Source: Anisakis pegreffii (lineage: Eukaryota > Nematoda > Chromadorea > Rhabditida > Anisakidae). Taken from it: a stretch of 64,000 nucleotides of DNA. The notes below the pieces were generated by a model. The model had not been told where the DNA came from and searched no databases. It saw only the letters and a program-made list of their open reading frames with translations. Shown here in pieces: positions 1-13,200 of the stretch. The position numbers and the translations under genes were made by a program. The stretch covers positions 124,001 through 188,000 of the forward strand of contig JAPYMA010000443.1 of assembly GCA_035041965.1 (NCBI GenBank). The letters run 5' to 3'. Numbering within the stretch: position 1 is the first letter of the stretch; each line of letters begins with the position of its first letter.

Positions 1-120
1 CTTTTGGAGGAACTTCTGCAGGAAATTAAGAAACAGCACAACGAGATAACGAGGTGTTATGCGAAACGAAAGGGAAGGAGGTTCGACATTCTAGTCATCA
101 ACAGACGTTTAATCCAATGA
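1..120 (+). CDS. 3' terminal exon of an unidentified gene (partial)
   Basis: The frame opening at base 1 is free of stops for 39 codons and ends with TGA at 118-120. The peptide is charged and helix-like at the start (LLEELLQEIKKQ) and basic later (YAKRKGRRFDILVINRR). Its codon use is much less AT-extreme than the DNA after the stop, which is what a coding end would look like. The 5' part lies outside the window and I do not recognise the family. It could be a chance open frame at the edge. Confidence 0.4.
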   Translation, partial: LLEELLQEIKKQHNEITRCYAKRKGRRFDILVINRRLIQ

Positions 121-1339
121 TAAAGAGTATCAGTAACTTGACGGTTACTTTTGTTATGAATATTGTTATGCTTTAATGCTAATTATTGTTATCATTCATT
201 ATTACAGTCGTATGTTGATAAGTGTGAGTATTGTCATTGCGAGTGTTCATTGATGATAATAGGATATTCGCTTGAAACCAATTCAATTATTCCGGTATTA
301 TTCAAGGTGTTTCGCTTCGTTATGGACTGCGTCACGTATGGTTTTGATTTGTTGGTTTATTGCTTGTTGATTGTTTATATTGAAATTGTTGTTATCATTA
401 CAAGTAGCGTCGTTCATTACAAGTATTCAGCAAGACGAACTTATCGCCATCTGAGCATCCTTCCTTCCTTCTTATTTGTTTATTGAATCGTTCATTTGAT
501 CTTCAGAATATTTCCTATCGACACCTATTTTATATCGACTTTTGCGTATACATAGAATCGTGCATAAGTGATTTTGTAGATATGAAATATGATTATTATT
601 ATTATTATTGTTGTTGTTATTTCGTTTATTGCGTTTTCGATTGTTGTTCATCCGTTCTACTTCGTGATAATTTTATGAGCGCGCGCGTTATGAGTGTTGT
701 TATCACTGTGGTTTATCAAAATTTTCAGTTTTAAAACAACATTTCCATGAAATTATGTTCGTATTTGTTTGGTTTGATCTGCTTCTCTTTGTTTTTACCA
801 TAAATATTCGAATTTTCTTAATCACTTCTTGTTTTTGCACTCATTGCAGAAAATACTCACAATTTGAATACTTTCTCTGATATTATCGTCTGATAAATCT
901 CATTCGAAAATCTCGTTTTTGTTGCTGTGCTCAATGTACAGAGAGCATGTGCACGTTTTATTAATCGCTTCGTTTCAGAATCCTTCTGCAGTTTTGTTCA
1001 CCTTTGGAAATTTTTGATCTAAAAAAGCGCCAAAATTTTCATTGAAATATTGAAAAAAACGAGAGCCATTGAAATATTCCCGCTTTTCTGCCTGCCATGC
1101 ACTCTCGCCTCATCTATAAATTCGGGAGTCGATGAAGACTTGTCTCATTGTTAAGTGTTGTGGTCGTCGAGAGTGTTAAGTGTTGTGATGTGTCACTGTC
1201 AACGGTTTTTATCATCACAAACCTCTGCGGAATATCTTAATTTATAATTCTTCTCAACTATTATTTTATTCATCTGTTCATTTACAGATGAGTAAAATGA
1301 ACTTATTTTCCAACTATCCAAGTATTTAAGTGCATCTTT
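121..1339. other. AT-rich intergenic DNA
   Basis: Short cysteine- and tyrosine-rich frames occur here (for example 163-486 and 483-734), but they look like translations of T-rich DNA. I see no conserved domain or convincing exon. A stretch near 1090-1200 is GC-richer and contains TATAAA-like text at about 1114 and a twice-repeated GTTAAGTGTTGTG, which could be promoter DNA, but nothing confirms that. Confidence 0.4.
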
Positions 1340-1601
1340 ATGGTATCACCAAATGGTACTCAATACGTTTTCAAACTAATTCTACACAAGTGGTTTCGTG
1401 TTTGCAATTTGTTCAATGGTCGTCAGTACGGCGGGTGTTTCTCGACGGAATCGTTTTATTTGAACACAAATGCAGTTATGCGTTATGATGACGGAATACC
1501 GATGTCGTTCTGCGATGTTTATCACAAGTTTAATCAATGTAGCGAGTATTATTTACTGAGCAATATTGAAGAAATATTCTTCATAGAGTATTTCTTCTCA
1601 G

Positions 1602-1724
1602 AACGCTGCGACGCAGTGTGACTCTGACCATGTGGTACTGTCATCGTTAGAGTCACATTACATCGCAGCGTTGTGATAAGTGATAATCAGCAATTGATGA
1701 TTATCACTTATCACAACGCTGTGA
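1602..1724. repeat. Compound foldback (inverted) repeat
   Basis: Two hairpins overlap. The inner one has perfect 23-base arms at 1667-1689 and 1698-1720 around an 8-base spacer (GCAATTGA), whose core CAATTG is itself palindromic. Pairing continues outward for a few more bases with one wobble. An outer imperfect pair joins 1602-1625 to about 1648-1672 (both carry AACGCTGCGA or its complement next to GTGACTCT). The left arm of the inner hairpin shares sequence with the right arm of the outer one. This looks like a MITE or foldback-element remnant rather than a chance hairpin. Confidence 0.75.
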
Positions 1725-2001
1725 CAGTTCCGAGTCGCAATTCAGAGACGTGCATCATTTTGTTATCAATCAGCCATTCGATTTCGTTGAAAGATGATGA
1801 TTTTCGCGAACACGGCCGCCATTGTCTTTTTTCGTCATAATTTCCATCGTTATCGTTAATATCTTCATTACTGGATGTCAACAATGCGATTTCATCCCAT
1901 TCATTCATGAAACGAATTGCGTTATGGTAATGAAAATGATAATTATATGCGATGTGTTCAAGTGTATCATTTCGTTGACTGTTGTTTTGTTGGTTGTTCA
2001 T
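1711..2001 (-). CDS. Hypothetical 96-residue polar protein
   Basis: An open frame on the minus strand gives an Asn/Asp/Glu-rich peptide with a plausible coding composition (RFMNEWDEIALLTSSNEDIN, later RKSSSFNEIEWLIDNKM). It may be one exon of a larger gene. Its 3' end runs into the foldback repeat at 1667-1724, so the last residues are probably repeat-derived or the exon ends earlier. No family recognised. A shorter plus-strand frame at 1340-1621 converges on the same hairpin. Confidence 0.3.
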   Translation of the reverse strand: MNNQQNNSQRNDTLEHIAYNYHFHYHNAIRFMNEWDEIALLTSSNEDINDNDGNYDEKRQWRPCSRKSSSFNEIEWLIDNKMMHVSELRLGTVTAL

Positions 2002-2621
2002 TTGATGATATGTTACTACCGAATGATTACTTCTGTTTGATTACATATAAATACCTATTTATCGAAAAATACAACTGCACATACTTGGTTGTGGATTGCT
2101 ATTATCATCATCGTTTGTGAGAATGCTTCTATGTTGAGAAACAGCTGACTGGAATGCATCAATGACCTTTTGTGAATGTTCCTAATAAACTGCTAACTTT
2201 TTGACAGAGATTTTGATTTTGCACACAACTTTTTGCACACAGAGATTTTTGATTTTTTTATGGTTCTGCACACTTATGTTCATATATGCTCACTGTGATG
2301 AGCATGACATGGCTTCCGCCATTGTTTCATCACATTACTTGGCTACACTAGCAGCATTCAAGGGATCGTGAGAGCTAGTCTGTATGAGTGCGAGGCAATG
2401 AGGGTATGCAGCAGGTTGGATGGACGAGCGATTCTTCGATAAATCCTTTTTTCGAAGAATCGCAATCGTTCACTTAGTTCGCAAGGCTTGCCCGCGAAAA
2501 TTTGAAACTTTATTAACAACAATAAATGCGTGTTTTTGGTGAGCATGTGATAAAAGGTTGACACAAGAGTGTTAAATTGGGTGGTTTAGTAGTCAGTTAT
2601 TTGTATTTTGAGGATCGAAAA

Positions 2622-5600
2622 ATGCCAGTTTGTAATGGGAAGTTGTGGATTAAACGATCAAATGGATCAGGCAATTCAATGTACGTCATTAACTGGACGG
2701 GAGAATCGTTCAAAGATGAGGGGTAATTTCATTTATAATGGTGTTTATTTGTGTGCTGATGAATGAGTATTGTTTGAAAATGGAATGAATGATATCACTT
2801 ATGAATGCAGTGATAATATGAATTAAGTGAAATGAAGAAACGCATCAAGGAATATAACGAAAAGAAATGGATGTGTCGACATATGGCACGAGATGTGAAG
2901 TTGTTTCCATTGAAAGAAGCGTTGCGTCTTGAGAGAAATGCTTTGGACGAGATCAGGAAAGGAATTCCTCGCGATTTATTGGTGGAAATTTGTAATATTG
3001 TTCATCATTGTTAGTTTTTTTATTGTTATCATCCTTTCATTAATAGTATTGTTGGTGCTGTTATTATTGTTATTATTACAGGTTTTTCAACTAAAGAAAG
3101 TTTGATAAAAAAGATCCGTTCAAGATTGGATGGATATTTCTTCAAAGACGAATTAGTGTCATTTACGCATCTCGACAGGTTCCTTCTATTCTTTACTTTA
3201 TTATAATACCTTTAAATTACGATTATTTAAGACTAGTGTACTCGTTTGGTAAATGACGAGTGCAGTCGAATGGCCGCCCTATGGATTGTAAACTCATCGT
3301 GAACACCATTATAAAATCGCTTTATTCAGGGAATATAAAGGAACAATCAGGAAACGCATCGATGCGGAAGAGGCGAATGTGAATAACGATCAAGAGAATG
3401 AGCCAAAATATGCGATCGAAATAAATGGCGACAGAAAAGTGATGATAAAAAACGTTGAATCTACGTCAATCAAGTTGGTTTCGTTTGACCGTTTGAACTA
3501 ATTGATGGTATGAAAAAATAGTTGCAGACGTGAGTATGTGTTGAGTGATCAACAACTGGATGATCTCGTCTCGTTAATCTCCTTCAAAAAAGATGCTCAT
3601 AATGCGCCTTGGATTGTTGATGATCAATTCAGAGAGTCGTTCAATATTCCCGATAAAATTCATTCGTTGTTCACTTCTTCCAAGGTAATTGATTTTGTGC
3701 TCATCGTTTTCTGTTCTCGTATTATCTTCATTTCTTTCTTGTTCACAATAATAGCAAATATAAATTTTAGGTCGTTCACCCAACCGCTCAAATAAAACCT
3801 TGTACAAATGAAGCAGCATCACATTCTGGTTTTGGTGTTGATGTTGAAAATGTTGATGGTATTGTTCTAGTTGTATCATTGCTAAATGAATAATGTAACG
3901 AATTTGAATTATATTTAACTATAAACATGATTTTATATGCAATGCAAATTTGATGAAGCACAAGGGAAATGAGAATGAATTGAAGGAGTGAGAAGGAAGC
4001 GAGTAAAGCAACCAGATGAACAGAAGAGTGCTGCTGGTAAACCTAAGCGCAAGAAGAGTGTGAATGCTGACCGACGCTCGACGTCCAATAGCACACATCA
4101 GCAAGTAATTATTGCCAATGGTTGACTATTGCTGGCTGCTCACAGTCACATTTAAATGAAGCCAACATTCAGAGTCTAACCAACTTCCTGGTCACCACTT
4201 CATCGCCAGTTAAAACACCGGCATCGATCACTCAATCAGCAATCAATTCACGCAAAGTCGAAGCCACAATGCAGAAATTGCTGAACGCTCTGATCAACAA
4301 CGACGTCAAATCGTTCACTACATGCACTCAGATCGCTGCTAAATCTCTTTCACTCAACTCGATACAATCCATTGATAACGACATCATTCGATTCGCCATC
4401 ACCAAACAATTCCATTCTCTCGTTGATCACAACGCTATGTCAGTTATTCTTTACAATTAATAATAATAATAACATTACTGTTATTATTGTTAACAAAACA
4501 TTTCAGGAAGAAAATGTCCAATAACGAAAAGAAACTATATAAAGAAAGGATGAGAAATGAACGCAAAGATGAACATAGCAAAATGGAGAAGAAATTACAT
4601 TGGCTGTTGAATAAGGTTAGTAGAATAATGAATGTGTTTGTGTTGTAATGGCTTTATGTAATGGTGCACATGAATGAAGTTTAGAAAATAGAAGACACGT
4701 TAATTGATCATAAGAGATCATTACCGATATACGATCGTATTGAGTTGGCCACTGAACATAATCAAGAACAGTTCATGGATTGCTTAGAGCTGTCTGAGTT
4801 CTTGAATTGCTTTAAAGTGATGCTCCGACCCGACTGTTTACCCTCTGCTGGTTGGTTATTCCTGCTTTCATCTTTATTTCATGAAGAATTCAGTGTATTC
4901 ATTTATTCATTCAGTTCACTTTTATCATATCTTCTGTTTACTGTTGAATGGTTGATTGCAGATGATTTACTGAATGCTTTGTATAATGGTCGTGAAGGCT
5001 TTTTTGAAGTCATCGCACACATTTTAATTGCGTTTCTCAAACTGTTGTTCAACGATGAGACTGGAAGTGTGAGTTGGTTTGTGTTTGATGTGGAGTGGCA
5101 GACTTCATTGATGCGTTTATTGAACGATGTGAATATTTTAGAGATATAAGAGTTGTGGTATGCGGTTGGGTGCGATTGCGGTGACTTTTGGTACGGTTTC
5201 TGAAATGACTCGATTGGTTTTAAATGGAAATGAGAATCGGATGCATACTGAGGGAGAGCAGTCAGCATGTTCACATCAGCAATCCTCGGTTGATAAGTTA
5301 ATTCATTATCGTGAATTGAATGAATGAGGCTTTGATAAAGTACAGTTAATGATTCAGCAACAACACGAGCACATCTCAACAATCGGTGATAAGTTAGGAG
5401 AGAAGGCGTTCTTCGAGTTAGATGCAGATGAGCAGTTAGACGTGTTGATGTTCCTCGAGAATCGCATACTCGAAACGAACACTCTAAATTCGTTTCTGTC
5501 TGAAACAGTCACTAATGAATTGGCAAAACTCGAGAATGATAAGCAGTCGGAAGGGCAAAAGGTTAATATTGTTTAGTATTGATAAAAGTCTTCGATATAT

Positions 5601-8005
5601 TTGAATGATATTGTTCTTGTTAGATGGCGTGTTTGGAAGCGGAAACGAATGAGCTGAAAGTGAAACTGCAATCGAAAGATGACAATATGACGAGGCAACA
5701 GTCTTTGCTGCTAACGAAACTCGAGAAACAATACGATGAGAATGTGAAAAAGATGGAGCGTATCACAGAAAAGATTCAGTCGATCACTTCGAAAATACAG
5801 GTATTATTTTAGTTCAGTTATATCTCATCTATTGTTGACTCGTCATTCATTTAGCTTGTTTGTTCAGCAATTGATGATCACTCGTGAAAATGCTCATCGT
5901 GTGAAAGAACTGGGTTCAGATCGATTTCACCAACACTATTGGTTCTATGAAGAATCTCCGAATTGTGGTATTTTTATTGAGGTATGTATGTGTTGATTGC
6001 CTATAAATGTTCAAATTGATATTATTGTCAGAGGTTTTAATCAGTATTTTACAGGGCAATGCCGCTGATGTTTCTGTCGTAGCCACGGCAAATAGTAATA
6101 GTCAACAGAATGATACGACAACACCCAAAAAAACTCGTAAAAGGGCGAAAATAAAAACGATCGATGCGTTTATAAATCATCAGCTGACGTATCTTCTTTT
6201 TCAGTTACCATCATTCGAGCATTTCATTTATCATTGCACTCGTATCATTCACAACGATTACAGATACGATGATGAAGCCGTGCAAAAGGAGTGGTTCTTG
6301 ATTAGAGATGAGAACGGTTTGAAGCAGTTGATGCAGTCGTTGTCCCGCAGTGGATATCGAGAGTCGAACCTCTATTCGAATATTCAATCCAAATACGACC
6401 AGATTCTATCTTCATTCACACGTCTTCTAAAGTATGTGGTTTTTAAATGTGCATTTAATGTAGCACAATCATCAAATTGAAGGACGAAGAAGAGTGGTGA
6501 GTGTGAGCAGATGAATGAACAAGAGCTGATATGCGACGAAATAAAGACGTTCTATGACCAGTTGTGCAAGAGCAGTTTATCAACTAATTGTGATGAGGCT
6601 CACTCGAGTGATATGCAGTCGATAAGAGACTGGTTACTGCGAATCGAAAACTCGTTGTGCACACGAGCGTTCGTGTCGTTCGATCGTTCTCAGTGGAGAA
6701 TACACGTTCACAATGCGAAATGCGTGTCTAGACTGCATCTCCTCTTCTATATTCTCGAAAAGAACATCAACTGGTCTCAATCTATCGAATACAAGGTCGT
6801 TCTAGCAGTGCCATCCTCAATCTCGAATCATCTAATCGATAATCGATAATCATCTCAATTGCAGAAGTGTTCATCGTGTAATCGTCAACGGAACAGAGAT
6901 GATCTCATCATATGTAAACAATGCTCACAAGCTATTCATATGCATTGTATTCGACCAGTGATCACAACTAAACCTCCAGATGGACAGTTTGTATGCCAAA
7001 GCTGCAATCAAGTTACTATTACACTGATATTGTTATACTTATGAATATTTTCAGAGATGATATGAAATTGTGAATTTATTTAAGAGTAATAAAGCTGAAG
7101 AGGAATCTGAGGTTGAGAGTGATGACGTTGAGGGTGAGGATGAGGATGAAGCGACTTTCGATCAGCCGGAATCGAGTGACACTGAGTATTTGTCGGAGGG
7201 TGATTATGAACGACCTTCGAAAAAGGTTTGTTAATTGCTGATTGTGAGCAGTTATTTATTCGTATGTTGAATATCGTTTGTTGATAATTTGTAATATTGA
7301 TTTTCATTTATTGATAGATTACGACTGATTTCAGAAGAAGAAGAAACGAGGCAAAGTTGCATTTGCAAGGAACAGAACTGAGTATAAGTACTTCGACACT
7401 TACACAATGGTCAGTGCCGACAGACGATCTGTTCGTGTCGCTCCAGAACAACCCAGAACATCTTTGCAACATGTATCTATTCCACCTTATTCCCGTTCGA
7501 GTGGATCAGTACAAACAAATTAAAATTCTCATTTGATGCAATTTATATTCAAATGAAACATTTTATTTATTTTTTCAAGGAACTCGAAGAAGTGTTTTCA
7601 AAATTGGAGAATGATATTCGAATTTACAACGCATTGATAACTGTACCAGCTGCGGGACGATCTAAAGATATCACGTTGGAGAACATCAAAAAACAACTTT
7701 ATTCAGTTCGTTTTTCATCTTTGCCACATTTCGTTGTTCAAACCAAAAATATTAAATACGATTATGTTCACTTAACCAATTACTAATTGTTCCTTCAGTA
7801 CTCATCGATAGACGACTTCAACAAAGATTTACGTGTATTCCTCAACGCAGCATTGCAGTATTACCACGTAATTGCTTTCTTTTCTTCTATTTATATTCGA
7901 TTGTGTCATTTTTTGATTATTATCACGAATAATCTTAATCATTTTGAGGATAATGAACGAAAGGTGAATCAGTTGAATGAACTCAAATCGGAATTGCATT
8001 TGTAA
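2622..8005 (+). CDS. BAZ1/ACF1-type chromatin remodelling subunit (WAC, DDT, WHIM, PHD, bromodomain)
   Basis: Large multi-exon gene. The first exons join in phase at 2622-2722, 2828-3009, 3082-3178, 3330-3473, 3528-3684 and 3771-3858. The N-terminus (about 100 residues, starting MPVCNGKLWIKR) has the layout of the WAC domain. A DDT-like segment lies at about 4740-5130 (DCLELSEFLNCF, then a long hydrophobic helix). WHIM-type sequence includes DRFHQHYWFYEESPN (about 5917-5965), with coiled coil before it (5624-5800). A PHD finger at about 6862-7010 shows the C4HC3 pattern (CSSC, CKQC, HMHC, CQSC). A bromodomain-like segment closes the protein (7570-8005), ending SELHL. An AATAAA follows at 8278. 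In BAZ1A/BAZ1B/Acf1 this combination recruits ISWI ATPases and reads chromatin. C. elegans athp-2 is the probable counterpart. Middle junctions are uncertain. Confidence 0.85.
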
Positions 8006-9293
8006 CAATAATAATATGATCAGTATCGTCCTCTTTGCATCGATGATCTTCGTACACTTCGCGTCTTTATTATTTCACCGTCAACTTCATCAATTTATCT
8101 GTTTTATTGTGCCGATGGAAAGAAAATTGTTTGATTCAACAAACGAGTGATCGATCTGTTGTGATCGACTTTCTTGAATGTAACAGTGAATGATTTTCGA
8201 GTAACGTCCATCAGTGCCTATCGAATACCTCTCTTTCGAATATGTAAAGTTTTTAATTTCTTGTACTTTTTATTGCAAATAAATGTTTCTTTTGCTTGAT
8301 GTGCTCATCATTTTACTGTTGGTGTCCTTATAAGTAGACAATGGGCTGGAACTAAAGGCAGGGAGAGAGCAGCTGGCGGCATCGATTGAAAAGAGGAGAG
8401 TAGCAAACGTGGACGAATTCGATTGCGATCGAGGGACAGAGCAGAGCACCTGAACGATTGGTGCAATTGCAGTATCGTAAAACATTTTAGATGTACCAAA
8501 TCAAATTTTACGTATTGTGCTAAGTCGAGGGAAACTCTCGTAACTGGACACTTCCGGTCGAAGTTCATCAAGTTACTCAATGTCGACTACAAGGCGGAAT
8601 TTTATCTTGGAAGGTAACAATTTTATCTGCAATTATTTCTTGAACGTTTGCATTTCAGCTTAAATTGGATGTTCTCGAGTAGGTGTTTAGTGCTGTTCAA
8701 TCCATTTTATTCTCGTGCACTGCGCTACAAAACGACATGCAAATTTTACGGATCTACTACCCATTTCCGAACACCTACCATATAAAAAAGCGGGTTCCGT
8801 CACTTGGTGAGCCATCAGCTTACGCTTGAGATCAACGAGCGACTTTTCGCTCAATGCGCTATCCTGAGCGAATTTCGCAGAGAACGGGTGAGCCTCGGAG
8901 GCGGATAAATTTTACAAAATTACGCAAAATCAAAATGAATCTGTAAAATTCACTCGGAAAATCGCAACTCACCCAGCAAATCTGTAAAATTCACCGGCAT
9001 CAAAATCACCCGTTCTCGCTGAGTTGCTACTAGCTAATTTCGTTGTGCCACTATCTAAATTCGCCGAGTTGCCATCCGTTCCCCTGTAAAGCCCACCCCA
9101 CCCGTCTGTAGAAAATGGATGTTGTACCATGATTTATTCTGCCGAATCTGCACCCAATTCAGTTTCTGTTTATAAATCGAAGTCGTAATCATAAACCATC
9201 CGATTCGCACGTTTATTTCAGTCATTACTTATTGAATGCTAATCGAATAACAGCGGATTGAATAGCACAGCTCTGTTTTAAAGGTCGGAGTCA
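8006..9293. other. Intergenic region with repeat fragments
   Basis: After the BAZ-like gene's polyadenylation signal the DNA contains two fragments of repeats. About 8330-8420 carries GGGAGAGAGCAGC and AGAGGAGAGTAGC, resembling sequence at 38815-38870. About 8870-9015 carries a 12-base inverted repeat (GAGAACGGGTGA and its complement) enclosing two copies of ATCTGTAAAATTCAC. No convincing coding exon is seen, although frames of 64-90 codons cross the repeats. Confidence 0.45.
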
Positions 9294-10291
9294 ATGCAGA
9301 AGATCAGCCGTTTAAACCGTCTCAAAATATATTTTCAAGTGTGTTCATTGAACACTAATAGTGTGCTGGTGGCATCGAATTTAAATTGTGAATCGAGATG
9401 TTGTTACAGCACTCATAAAGCACATCCCCGCAGACTATTCGACTATGTGTTTGAGGTAAGAAATGACACTGAATTTGATGAAATGAAATGCAACCAGTTT
9501 CAAGTCTGCACTCAGGTCACTGACTATGAGTTCAGAACGAAAACGAGAAGTTCTCGGAGAAGAGTGCACAACGAGCGCACGACTTCGATGGACTGAGTCA
9601 GTCGAGCTGGTTACTGATCTATCGCGATGTGAATGCATCACGTTCCTATGCACTGTGCGCGCTACTGATTCCACTCTCGTGTATGGTCACCTCTTTACTC
9701 ATTATCGACTTCTTCTATCATTCTCATAACCACCAACAACGTAGCCGTCTTCTTCAACGAATTTGCCACGATGCTAATGAGGTTTGCATTATTTTTTTTA
9801 ACTTTTTAATTTGTGTACGAACGTCGAACAGTAATCATTCATAAACAAGTTTTAGTTGGGAATACTGCTTATAATTCCATTACTGAGCATCATTCAAGTG
9901 GTGTTATTACTGCTGCGATTGCAATATATGCGTTTGTTCCGGATTTATCAAAATAAACAACACCCAAGTGAATTCACCGCTGTGTTGTCACGCGGTTGTT
10001 TGTTACAGAAAAAGGTTACTATTTATTATTACTTCAAAACAAAGACAATTAAGAGAGGTAATGAATAAGGTGCTGCAGATGAAATTCGATAGAAACTCGG
10101 TGAAATTGGTTTTGGAAAATACAAAGATGGATGATACAAGTAACATGATGAAACAATTATTTTACACTGCAGTCAAAGGAACAATACGATTCAAGAACAG
10201 ATCTCTGATTCACGACGATGCACATTTCCGTGCCAATAATTATCGTTCGTTCATGCTCAACCAAACGCATTCTATCCCTAAGTTCGATTGA
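9294..10291 (+). CDS. Two-transmembrane protein, possibly TMEM223-like mitochondrial inner-membrane protein
   Basis: Four exons join in phase 0: 9294-9455, 9536-9781, 9856-10014 and about 10070-10291, giving about 260 residues. The N-terminus is basic and free of acidic residues for about 20 positions (MQKISRLNRLKIYFQ), as in a mitochondrial presequence. Then come a polar segment, WLLIYRDVNASR, a first hydrophobic helix (ALCALLIPLSCMVTSLLII), a charged loop, and a second helix at the start of exon 3 (LGILLIIPLLSIIQVVLLLL). The tail has VKGTIRFKNRSLIHDDAHF. This layout recalls TMEM223, a factor linked to cytochrome oxidase assembly, and more weakly TMEM186. The family call is an inference from layout; the gene model is firmer. 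It converges with the TASOR-like gene only 7 bases away. Confidence 0.6.
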
Positions 10292-10298
10292 TTCTTCA

Positions 10299-13200
10299 TT
10301 ACTTGTTCACTTTCTTAAAATCACTCGCATATCCATAACGATCATCACTCGAACGTGAATATTGTTGCAGTTGGAGTAGTGCTCTTAAAAGAGAGATAGC
10401 TTCATTAGTGTATGTGCTTATTGATATTGTGCTTGATGGCAATTATTGATAAATAAATTGATATTGGACGTTACGTTGGATATTGAATGTATATAGATGA
10501 TGGATTGTTATCGAGGCTGGGTGTTGATCGATCGGCATTATTGAACGTAGCAGGTAAAGCAACATTATGTAGTAGACGGGGTGGTGTTAGTAATGACGCA
10601 TCCTGATAGGGATGATAACGGCGATCTTTTACAAACAGTATATTACGATCATCTCTATCCTGTGTTGAGGTGTTCGGTAGAGTCGATTTATTGGTGGAAG
10701 TAGTAGCGTAGTTACTAGTTGTATCTGAGACATTGGCGATCTGAATTTGTTTTTATTACACTGAGGTGAGTGTGATTTTAGTGAGTGGAAGGATTAGAGA
10801 AGTGAATAACATTTTGATGGAGGTGACGATTGAAGTAATTGAATTGCGGTAGAATATTTCGATAATCGACATCGGTGTTGCGAGTCTGAAATTGGTTTCG
10901 ATTTAATAGTGTACAATGCTCTCTTCATTTGAACAGTTAGTCGATTGATCAAGTTAGTTGTTTATTTGAATATATTACCATTTCGTTGAGTTTTTTGATA
11001 GCATCATTGGACAGTTGAAATGAAGTATTGTTGGTAGTTGATGGTGATGCGGATGAATGAGAAGGAGGCACTTTGGCAAGCAGCGATACTTGTGGTGCCT
11101 GCAAATATTGATTATTAATGTTGATAAAAAACCGGTATGGATAAAAAGAACCTGATATGTGTTTGATGAGGATGATGCTGTCGGTATGGTGGAAGGTTGC
11201 TTGGATTGGGAGTTGGGTGAATTTGAATAGTCGCTTATCGGTGACTTTCTGGCCGATGTAACCGCTTTGGCTGTATAAATATTTGTGGCTGTATTGATGG
11301 TGGTGCTGTAAGTATTGCTGGTGTCACTGTGATGTGATCGAATTGTTTTGAGTTCCGTGAATGATATTAAACAAACCTGAGGGCAGTTGATACAGGTGTA
11401 TAATCGAGTGCTGGTGCAACAACTCGATTTGCAGCATCCTTTGATGTAGATGCTGCAGTCGGTGATTGTTTTGATAGTGCTGCACCTTGCGCTGCATCAT
11501 TATTACCGTCAGCATCATCACTTTCATCTTCGATATCCATATCGGGTGATGCTGTAACCACTGCTATCACTATAACTGTCATAATGAAAGAGTGTTCGTA
11601 AAATCAACAAAAATAAATGCGTACATAGATTTGGTGGTGTTGCATCGGGATGTTTTAAAACAGAATTCATCTCTGAGCATTTTGTTGAATGGTTGTCATC
11701 ACTCTCGGTATTGGACGTATCACAAAGTTGTTCGATTACATCCTTGACATCTTCACTTTGAGCGTTTATTCGTTCGGTGACATTGGGCAGACGGTTGAAT
11801 TCGTTTCTGAACGAGAGCGGTCAAAGGGTGCAAAGCCAAAGCGAATGAACAAGCAAGCAATCAACTCACAAATCCTCCGCACTGAACACCTCGAACGAAC
11901 CGTACAATAACGAGTCGAAGCACGTCTTCGAGAAGTGCAAACAATGAAAAAATTGTCCATCCTTACAGTGCAAACTCAGCAAAGAGCTGAATTCACTGTT
12001 CGGTATCAGAACCATTGTGGAGCCATTCGACAAAACACTTATTGCGGCCTTCAAATGACCACTATTATTATCAGTTTCTTGTCATTATCAGTAATAACTT
12101 ACAACATTCCCAACTCGCATACACTCGTGCATATCACCCAACTCTGAATGTGAATCATCCTGTTGTGATCTTAATATGAAATAAGTGGCCAATCGTTTCA
12201 CGGAGGGTAGTGACATCTGCAATTCAACTGCATTATTCATATTTGGACTTATTAAAATGAACATATCTGGACTTATTAAAATGAACGTATCTGGACTTAT
12301 TAATATGAACATATTTGGACTTATTAAAATGAACATATTTGGACTTTAAACAAATAATAATTGTAATCAACCTCTTTTTTAATACACAATTTGCCAACAA
12401 CTTGATGTGAAAGTAAATCTGTAATTGGTGGATATTCTAAACATGACTTCCAGTTCACAAGTTTTGTTATCTCGAAAACACGTTCTCTAAATGATCGATA
12501 TTATTATTAAGATAAAATATGTTGCATCAAATGGACTGTAATTAAAAAATGGTATAAAAAAGGACTATAAACAAAACTAACAAAAAGGGTGGTTTGATAA
12601 AAACAGAACCGATCGATTGCAAAATAACGTTTTGAAAGCATTTATCAGCGATCTTCAACGTGCCGTTCCATACTGTTATTGGCATATATTTGAATGCTGC
12701 TGTTCTTCAATTTATTTCTATTTTTACTAATCAATTGAGTAATCATCACGTTCACTACAAAAATCATAAAAATACTAACACATTCGGTGGAAATTCAACA
12801 AAGAAAAGCGCGAATGGAAGAATATTTGAAGGTACACTTGCATATTGGCCAATGTCACATTCTTCGTATAAATACACCTATAATGATGCGATTAATTTGG
12901 ACAGTAATAACGAACTAACTATGTGGTGATAACCAACCTGATCATATCTGAACAGTTCGTGTCTGTTCAGTTGATCGCAACCAACTGATGCTCTTGCAAT
13001 ATGCGATGAATATCCACTGCTCGGTGGTAATTTGAACGAACTCAAACCAACAACATTACTGCGACCTTTCAACACCTGTATCAATAGCATTCATAATTAT
13101 TATACAAATGAATACACAAATACCTTAAAAGCCATGATTCGAATACGCGTCTTCTCGTAGAATTGACATGGTGTCACTAAATCTGGACTTTCGTTCAAAT

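Noticed and set aside
9435..9674. Minus-strand frame opposite the two-transmembrane gene
   Set aside because: It is a shadow of the plus-strand exon, which joins in phase with its neighbours.
12236..12347. CRISPR-like array or repetitive protein
   Set aside because: Contiguous 24-base tandem units without spacers, in an intron of a nematode gene.
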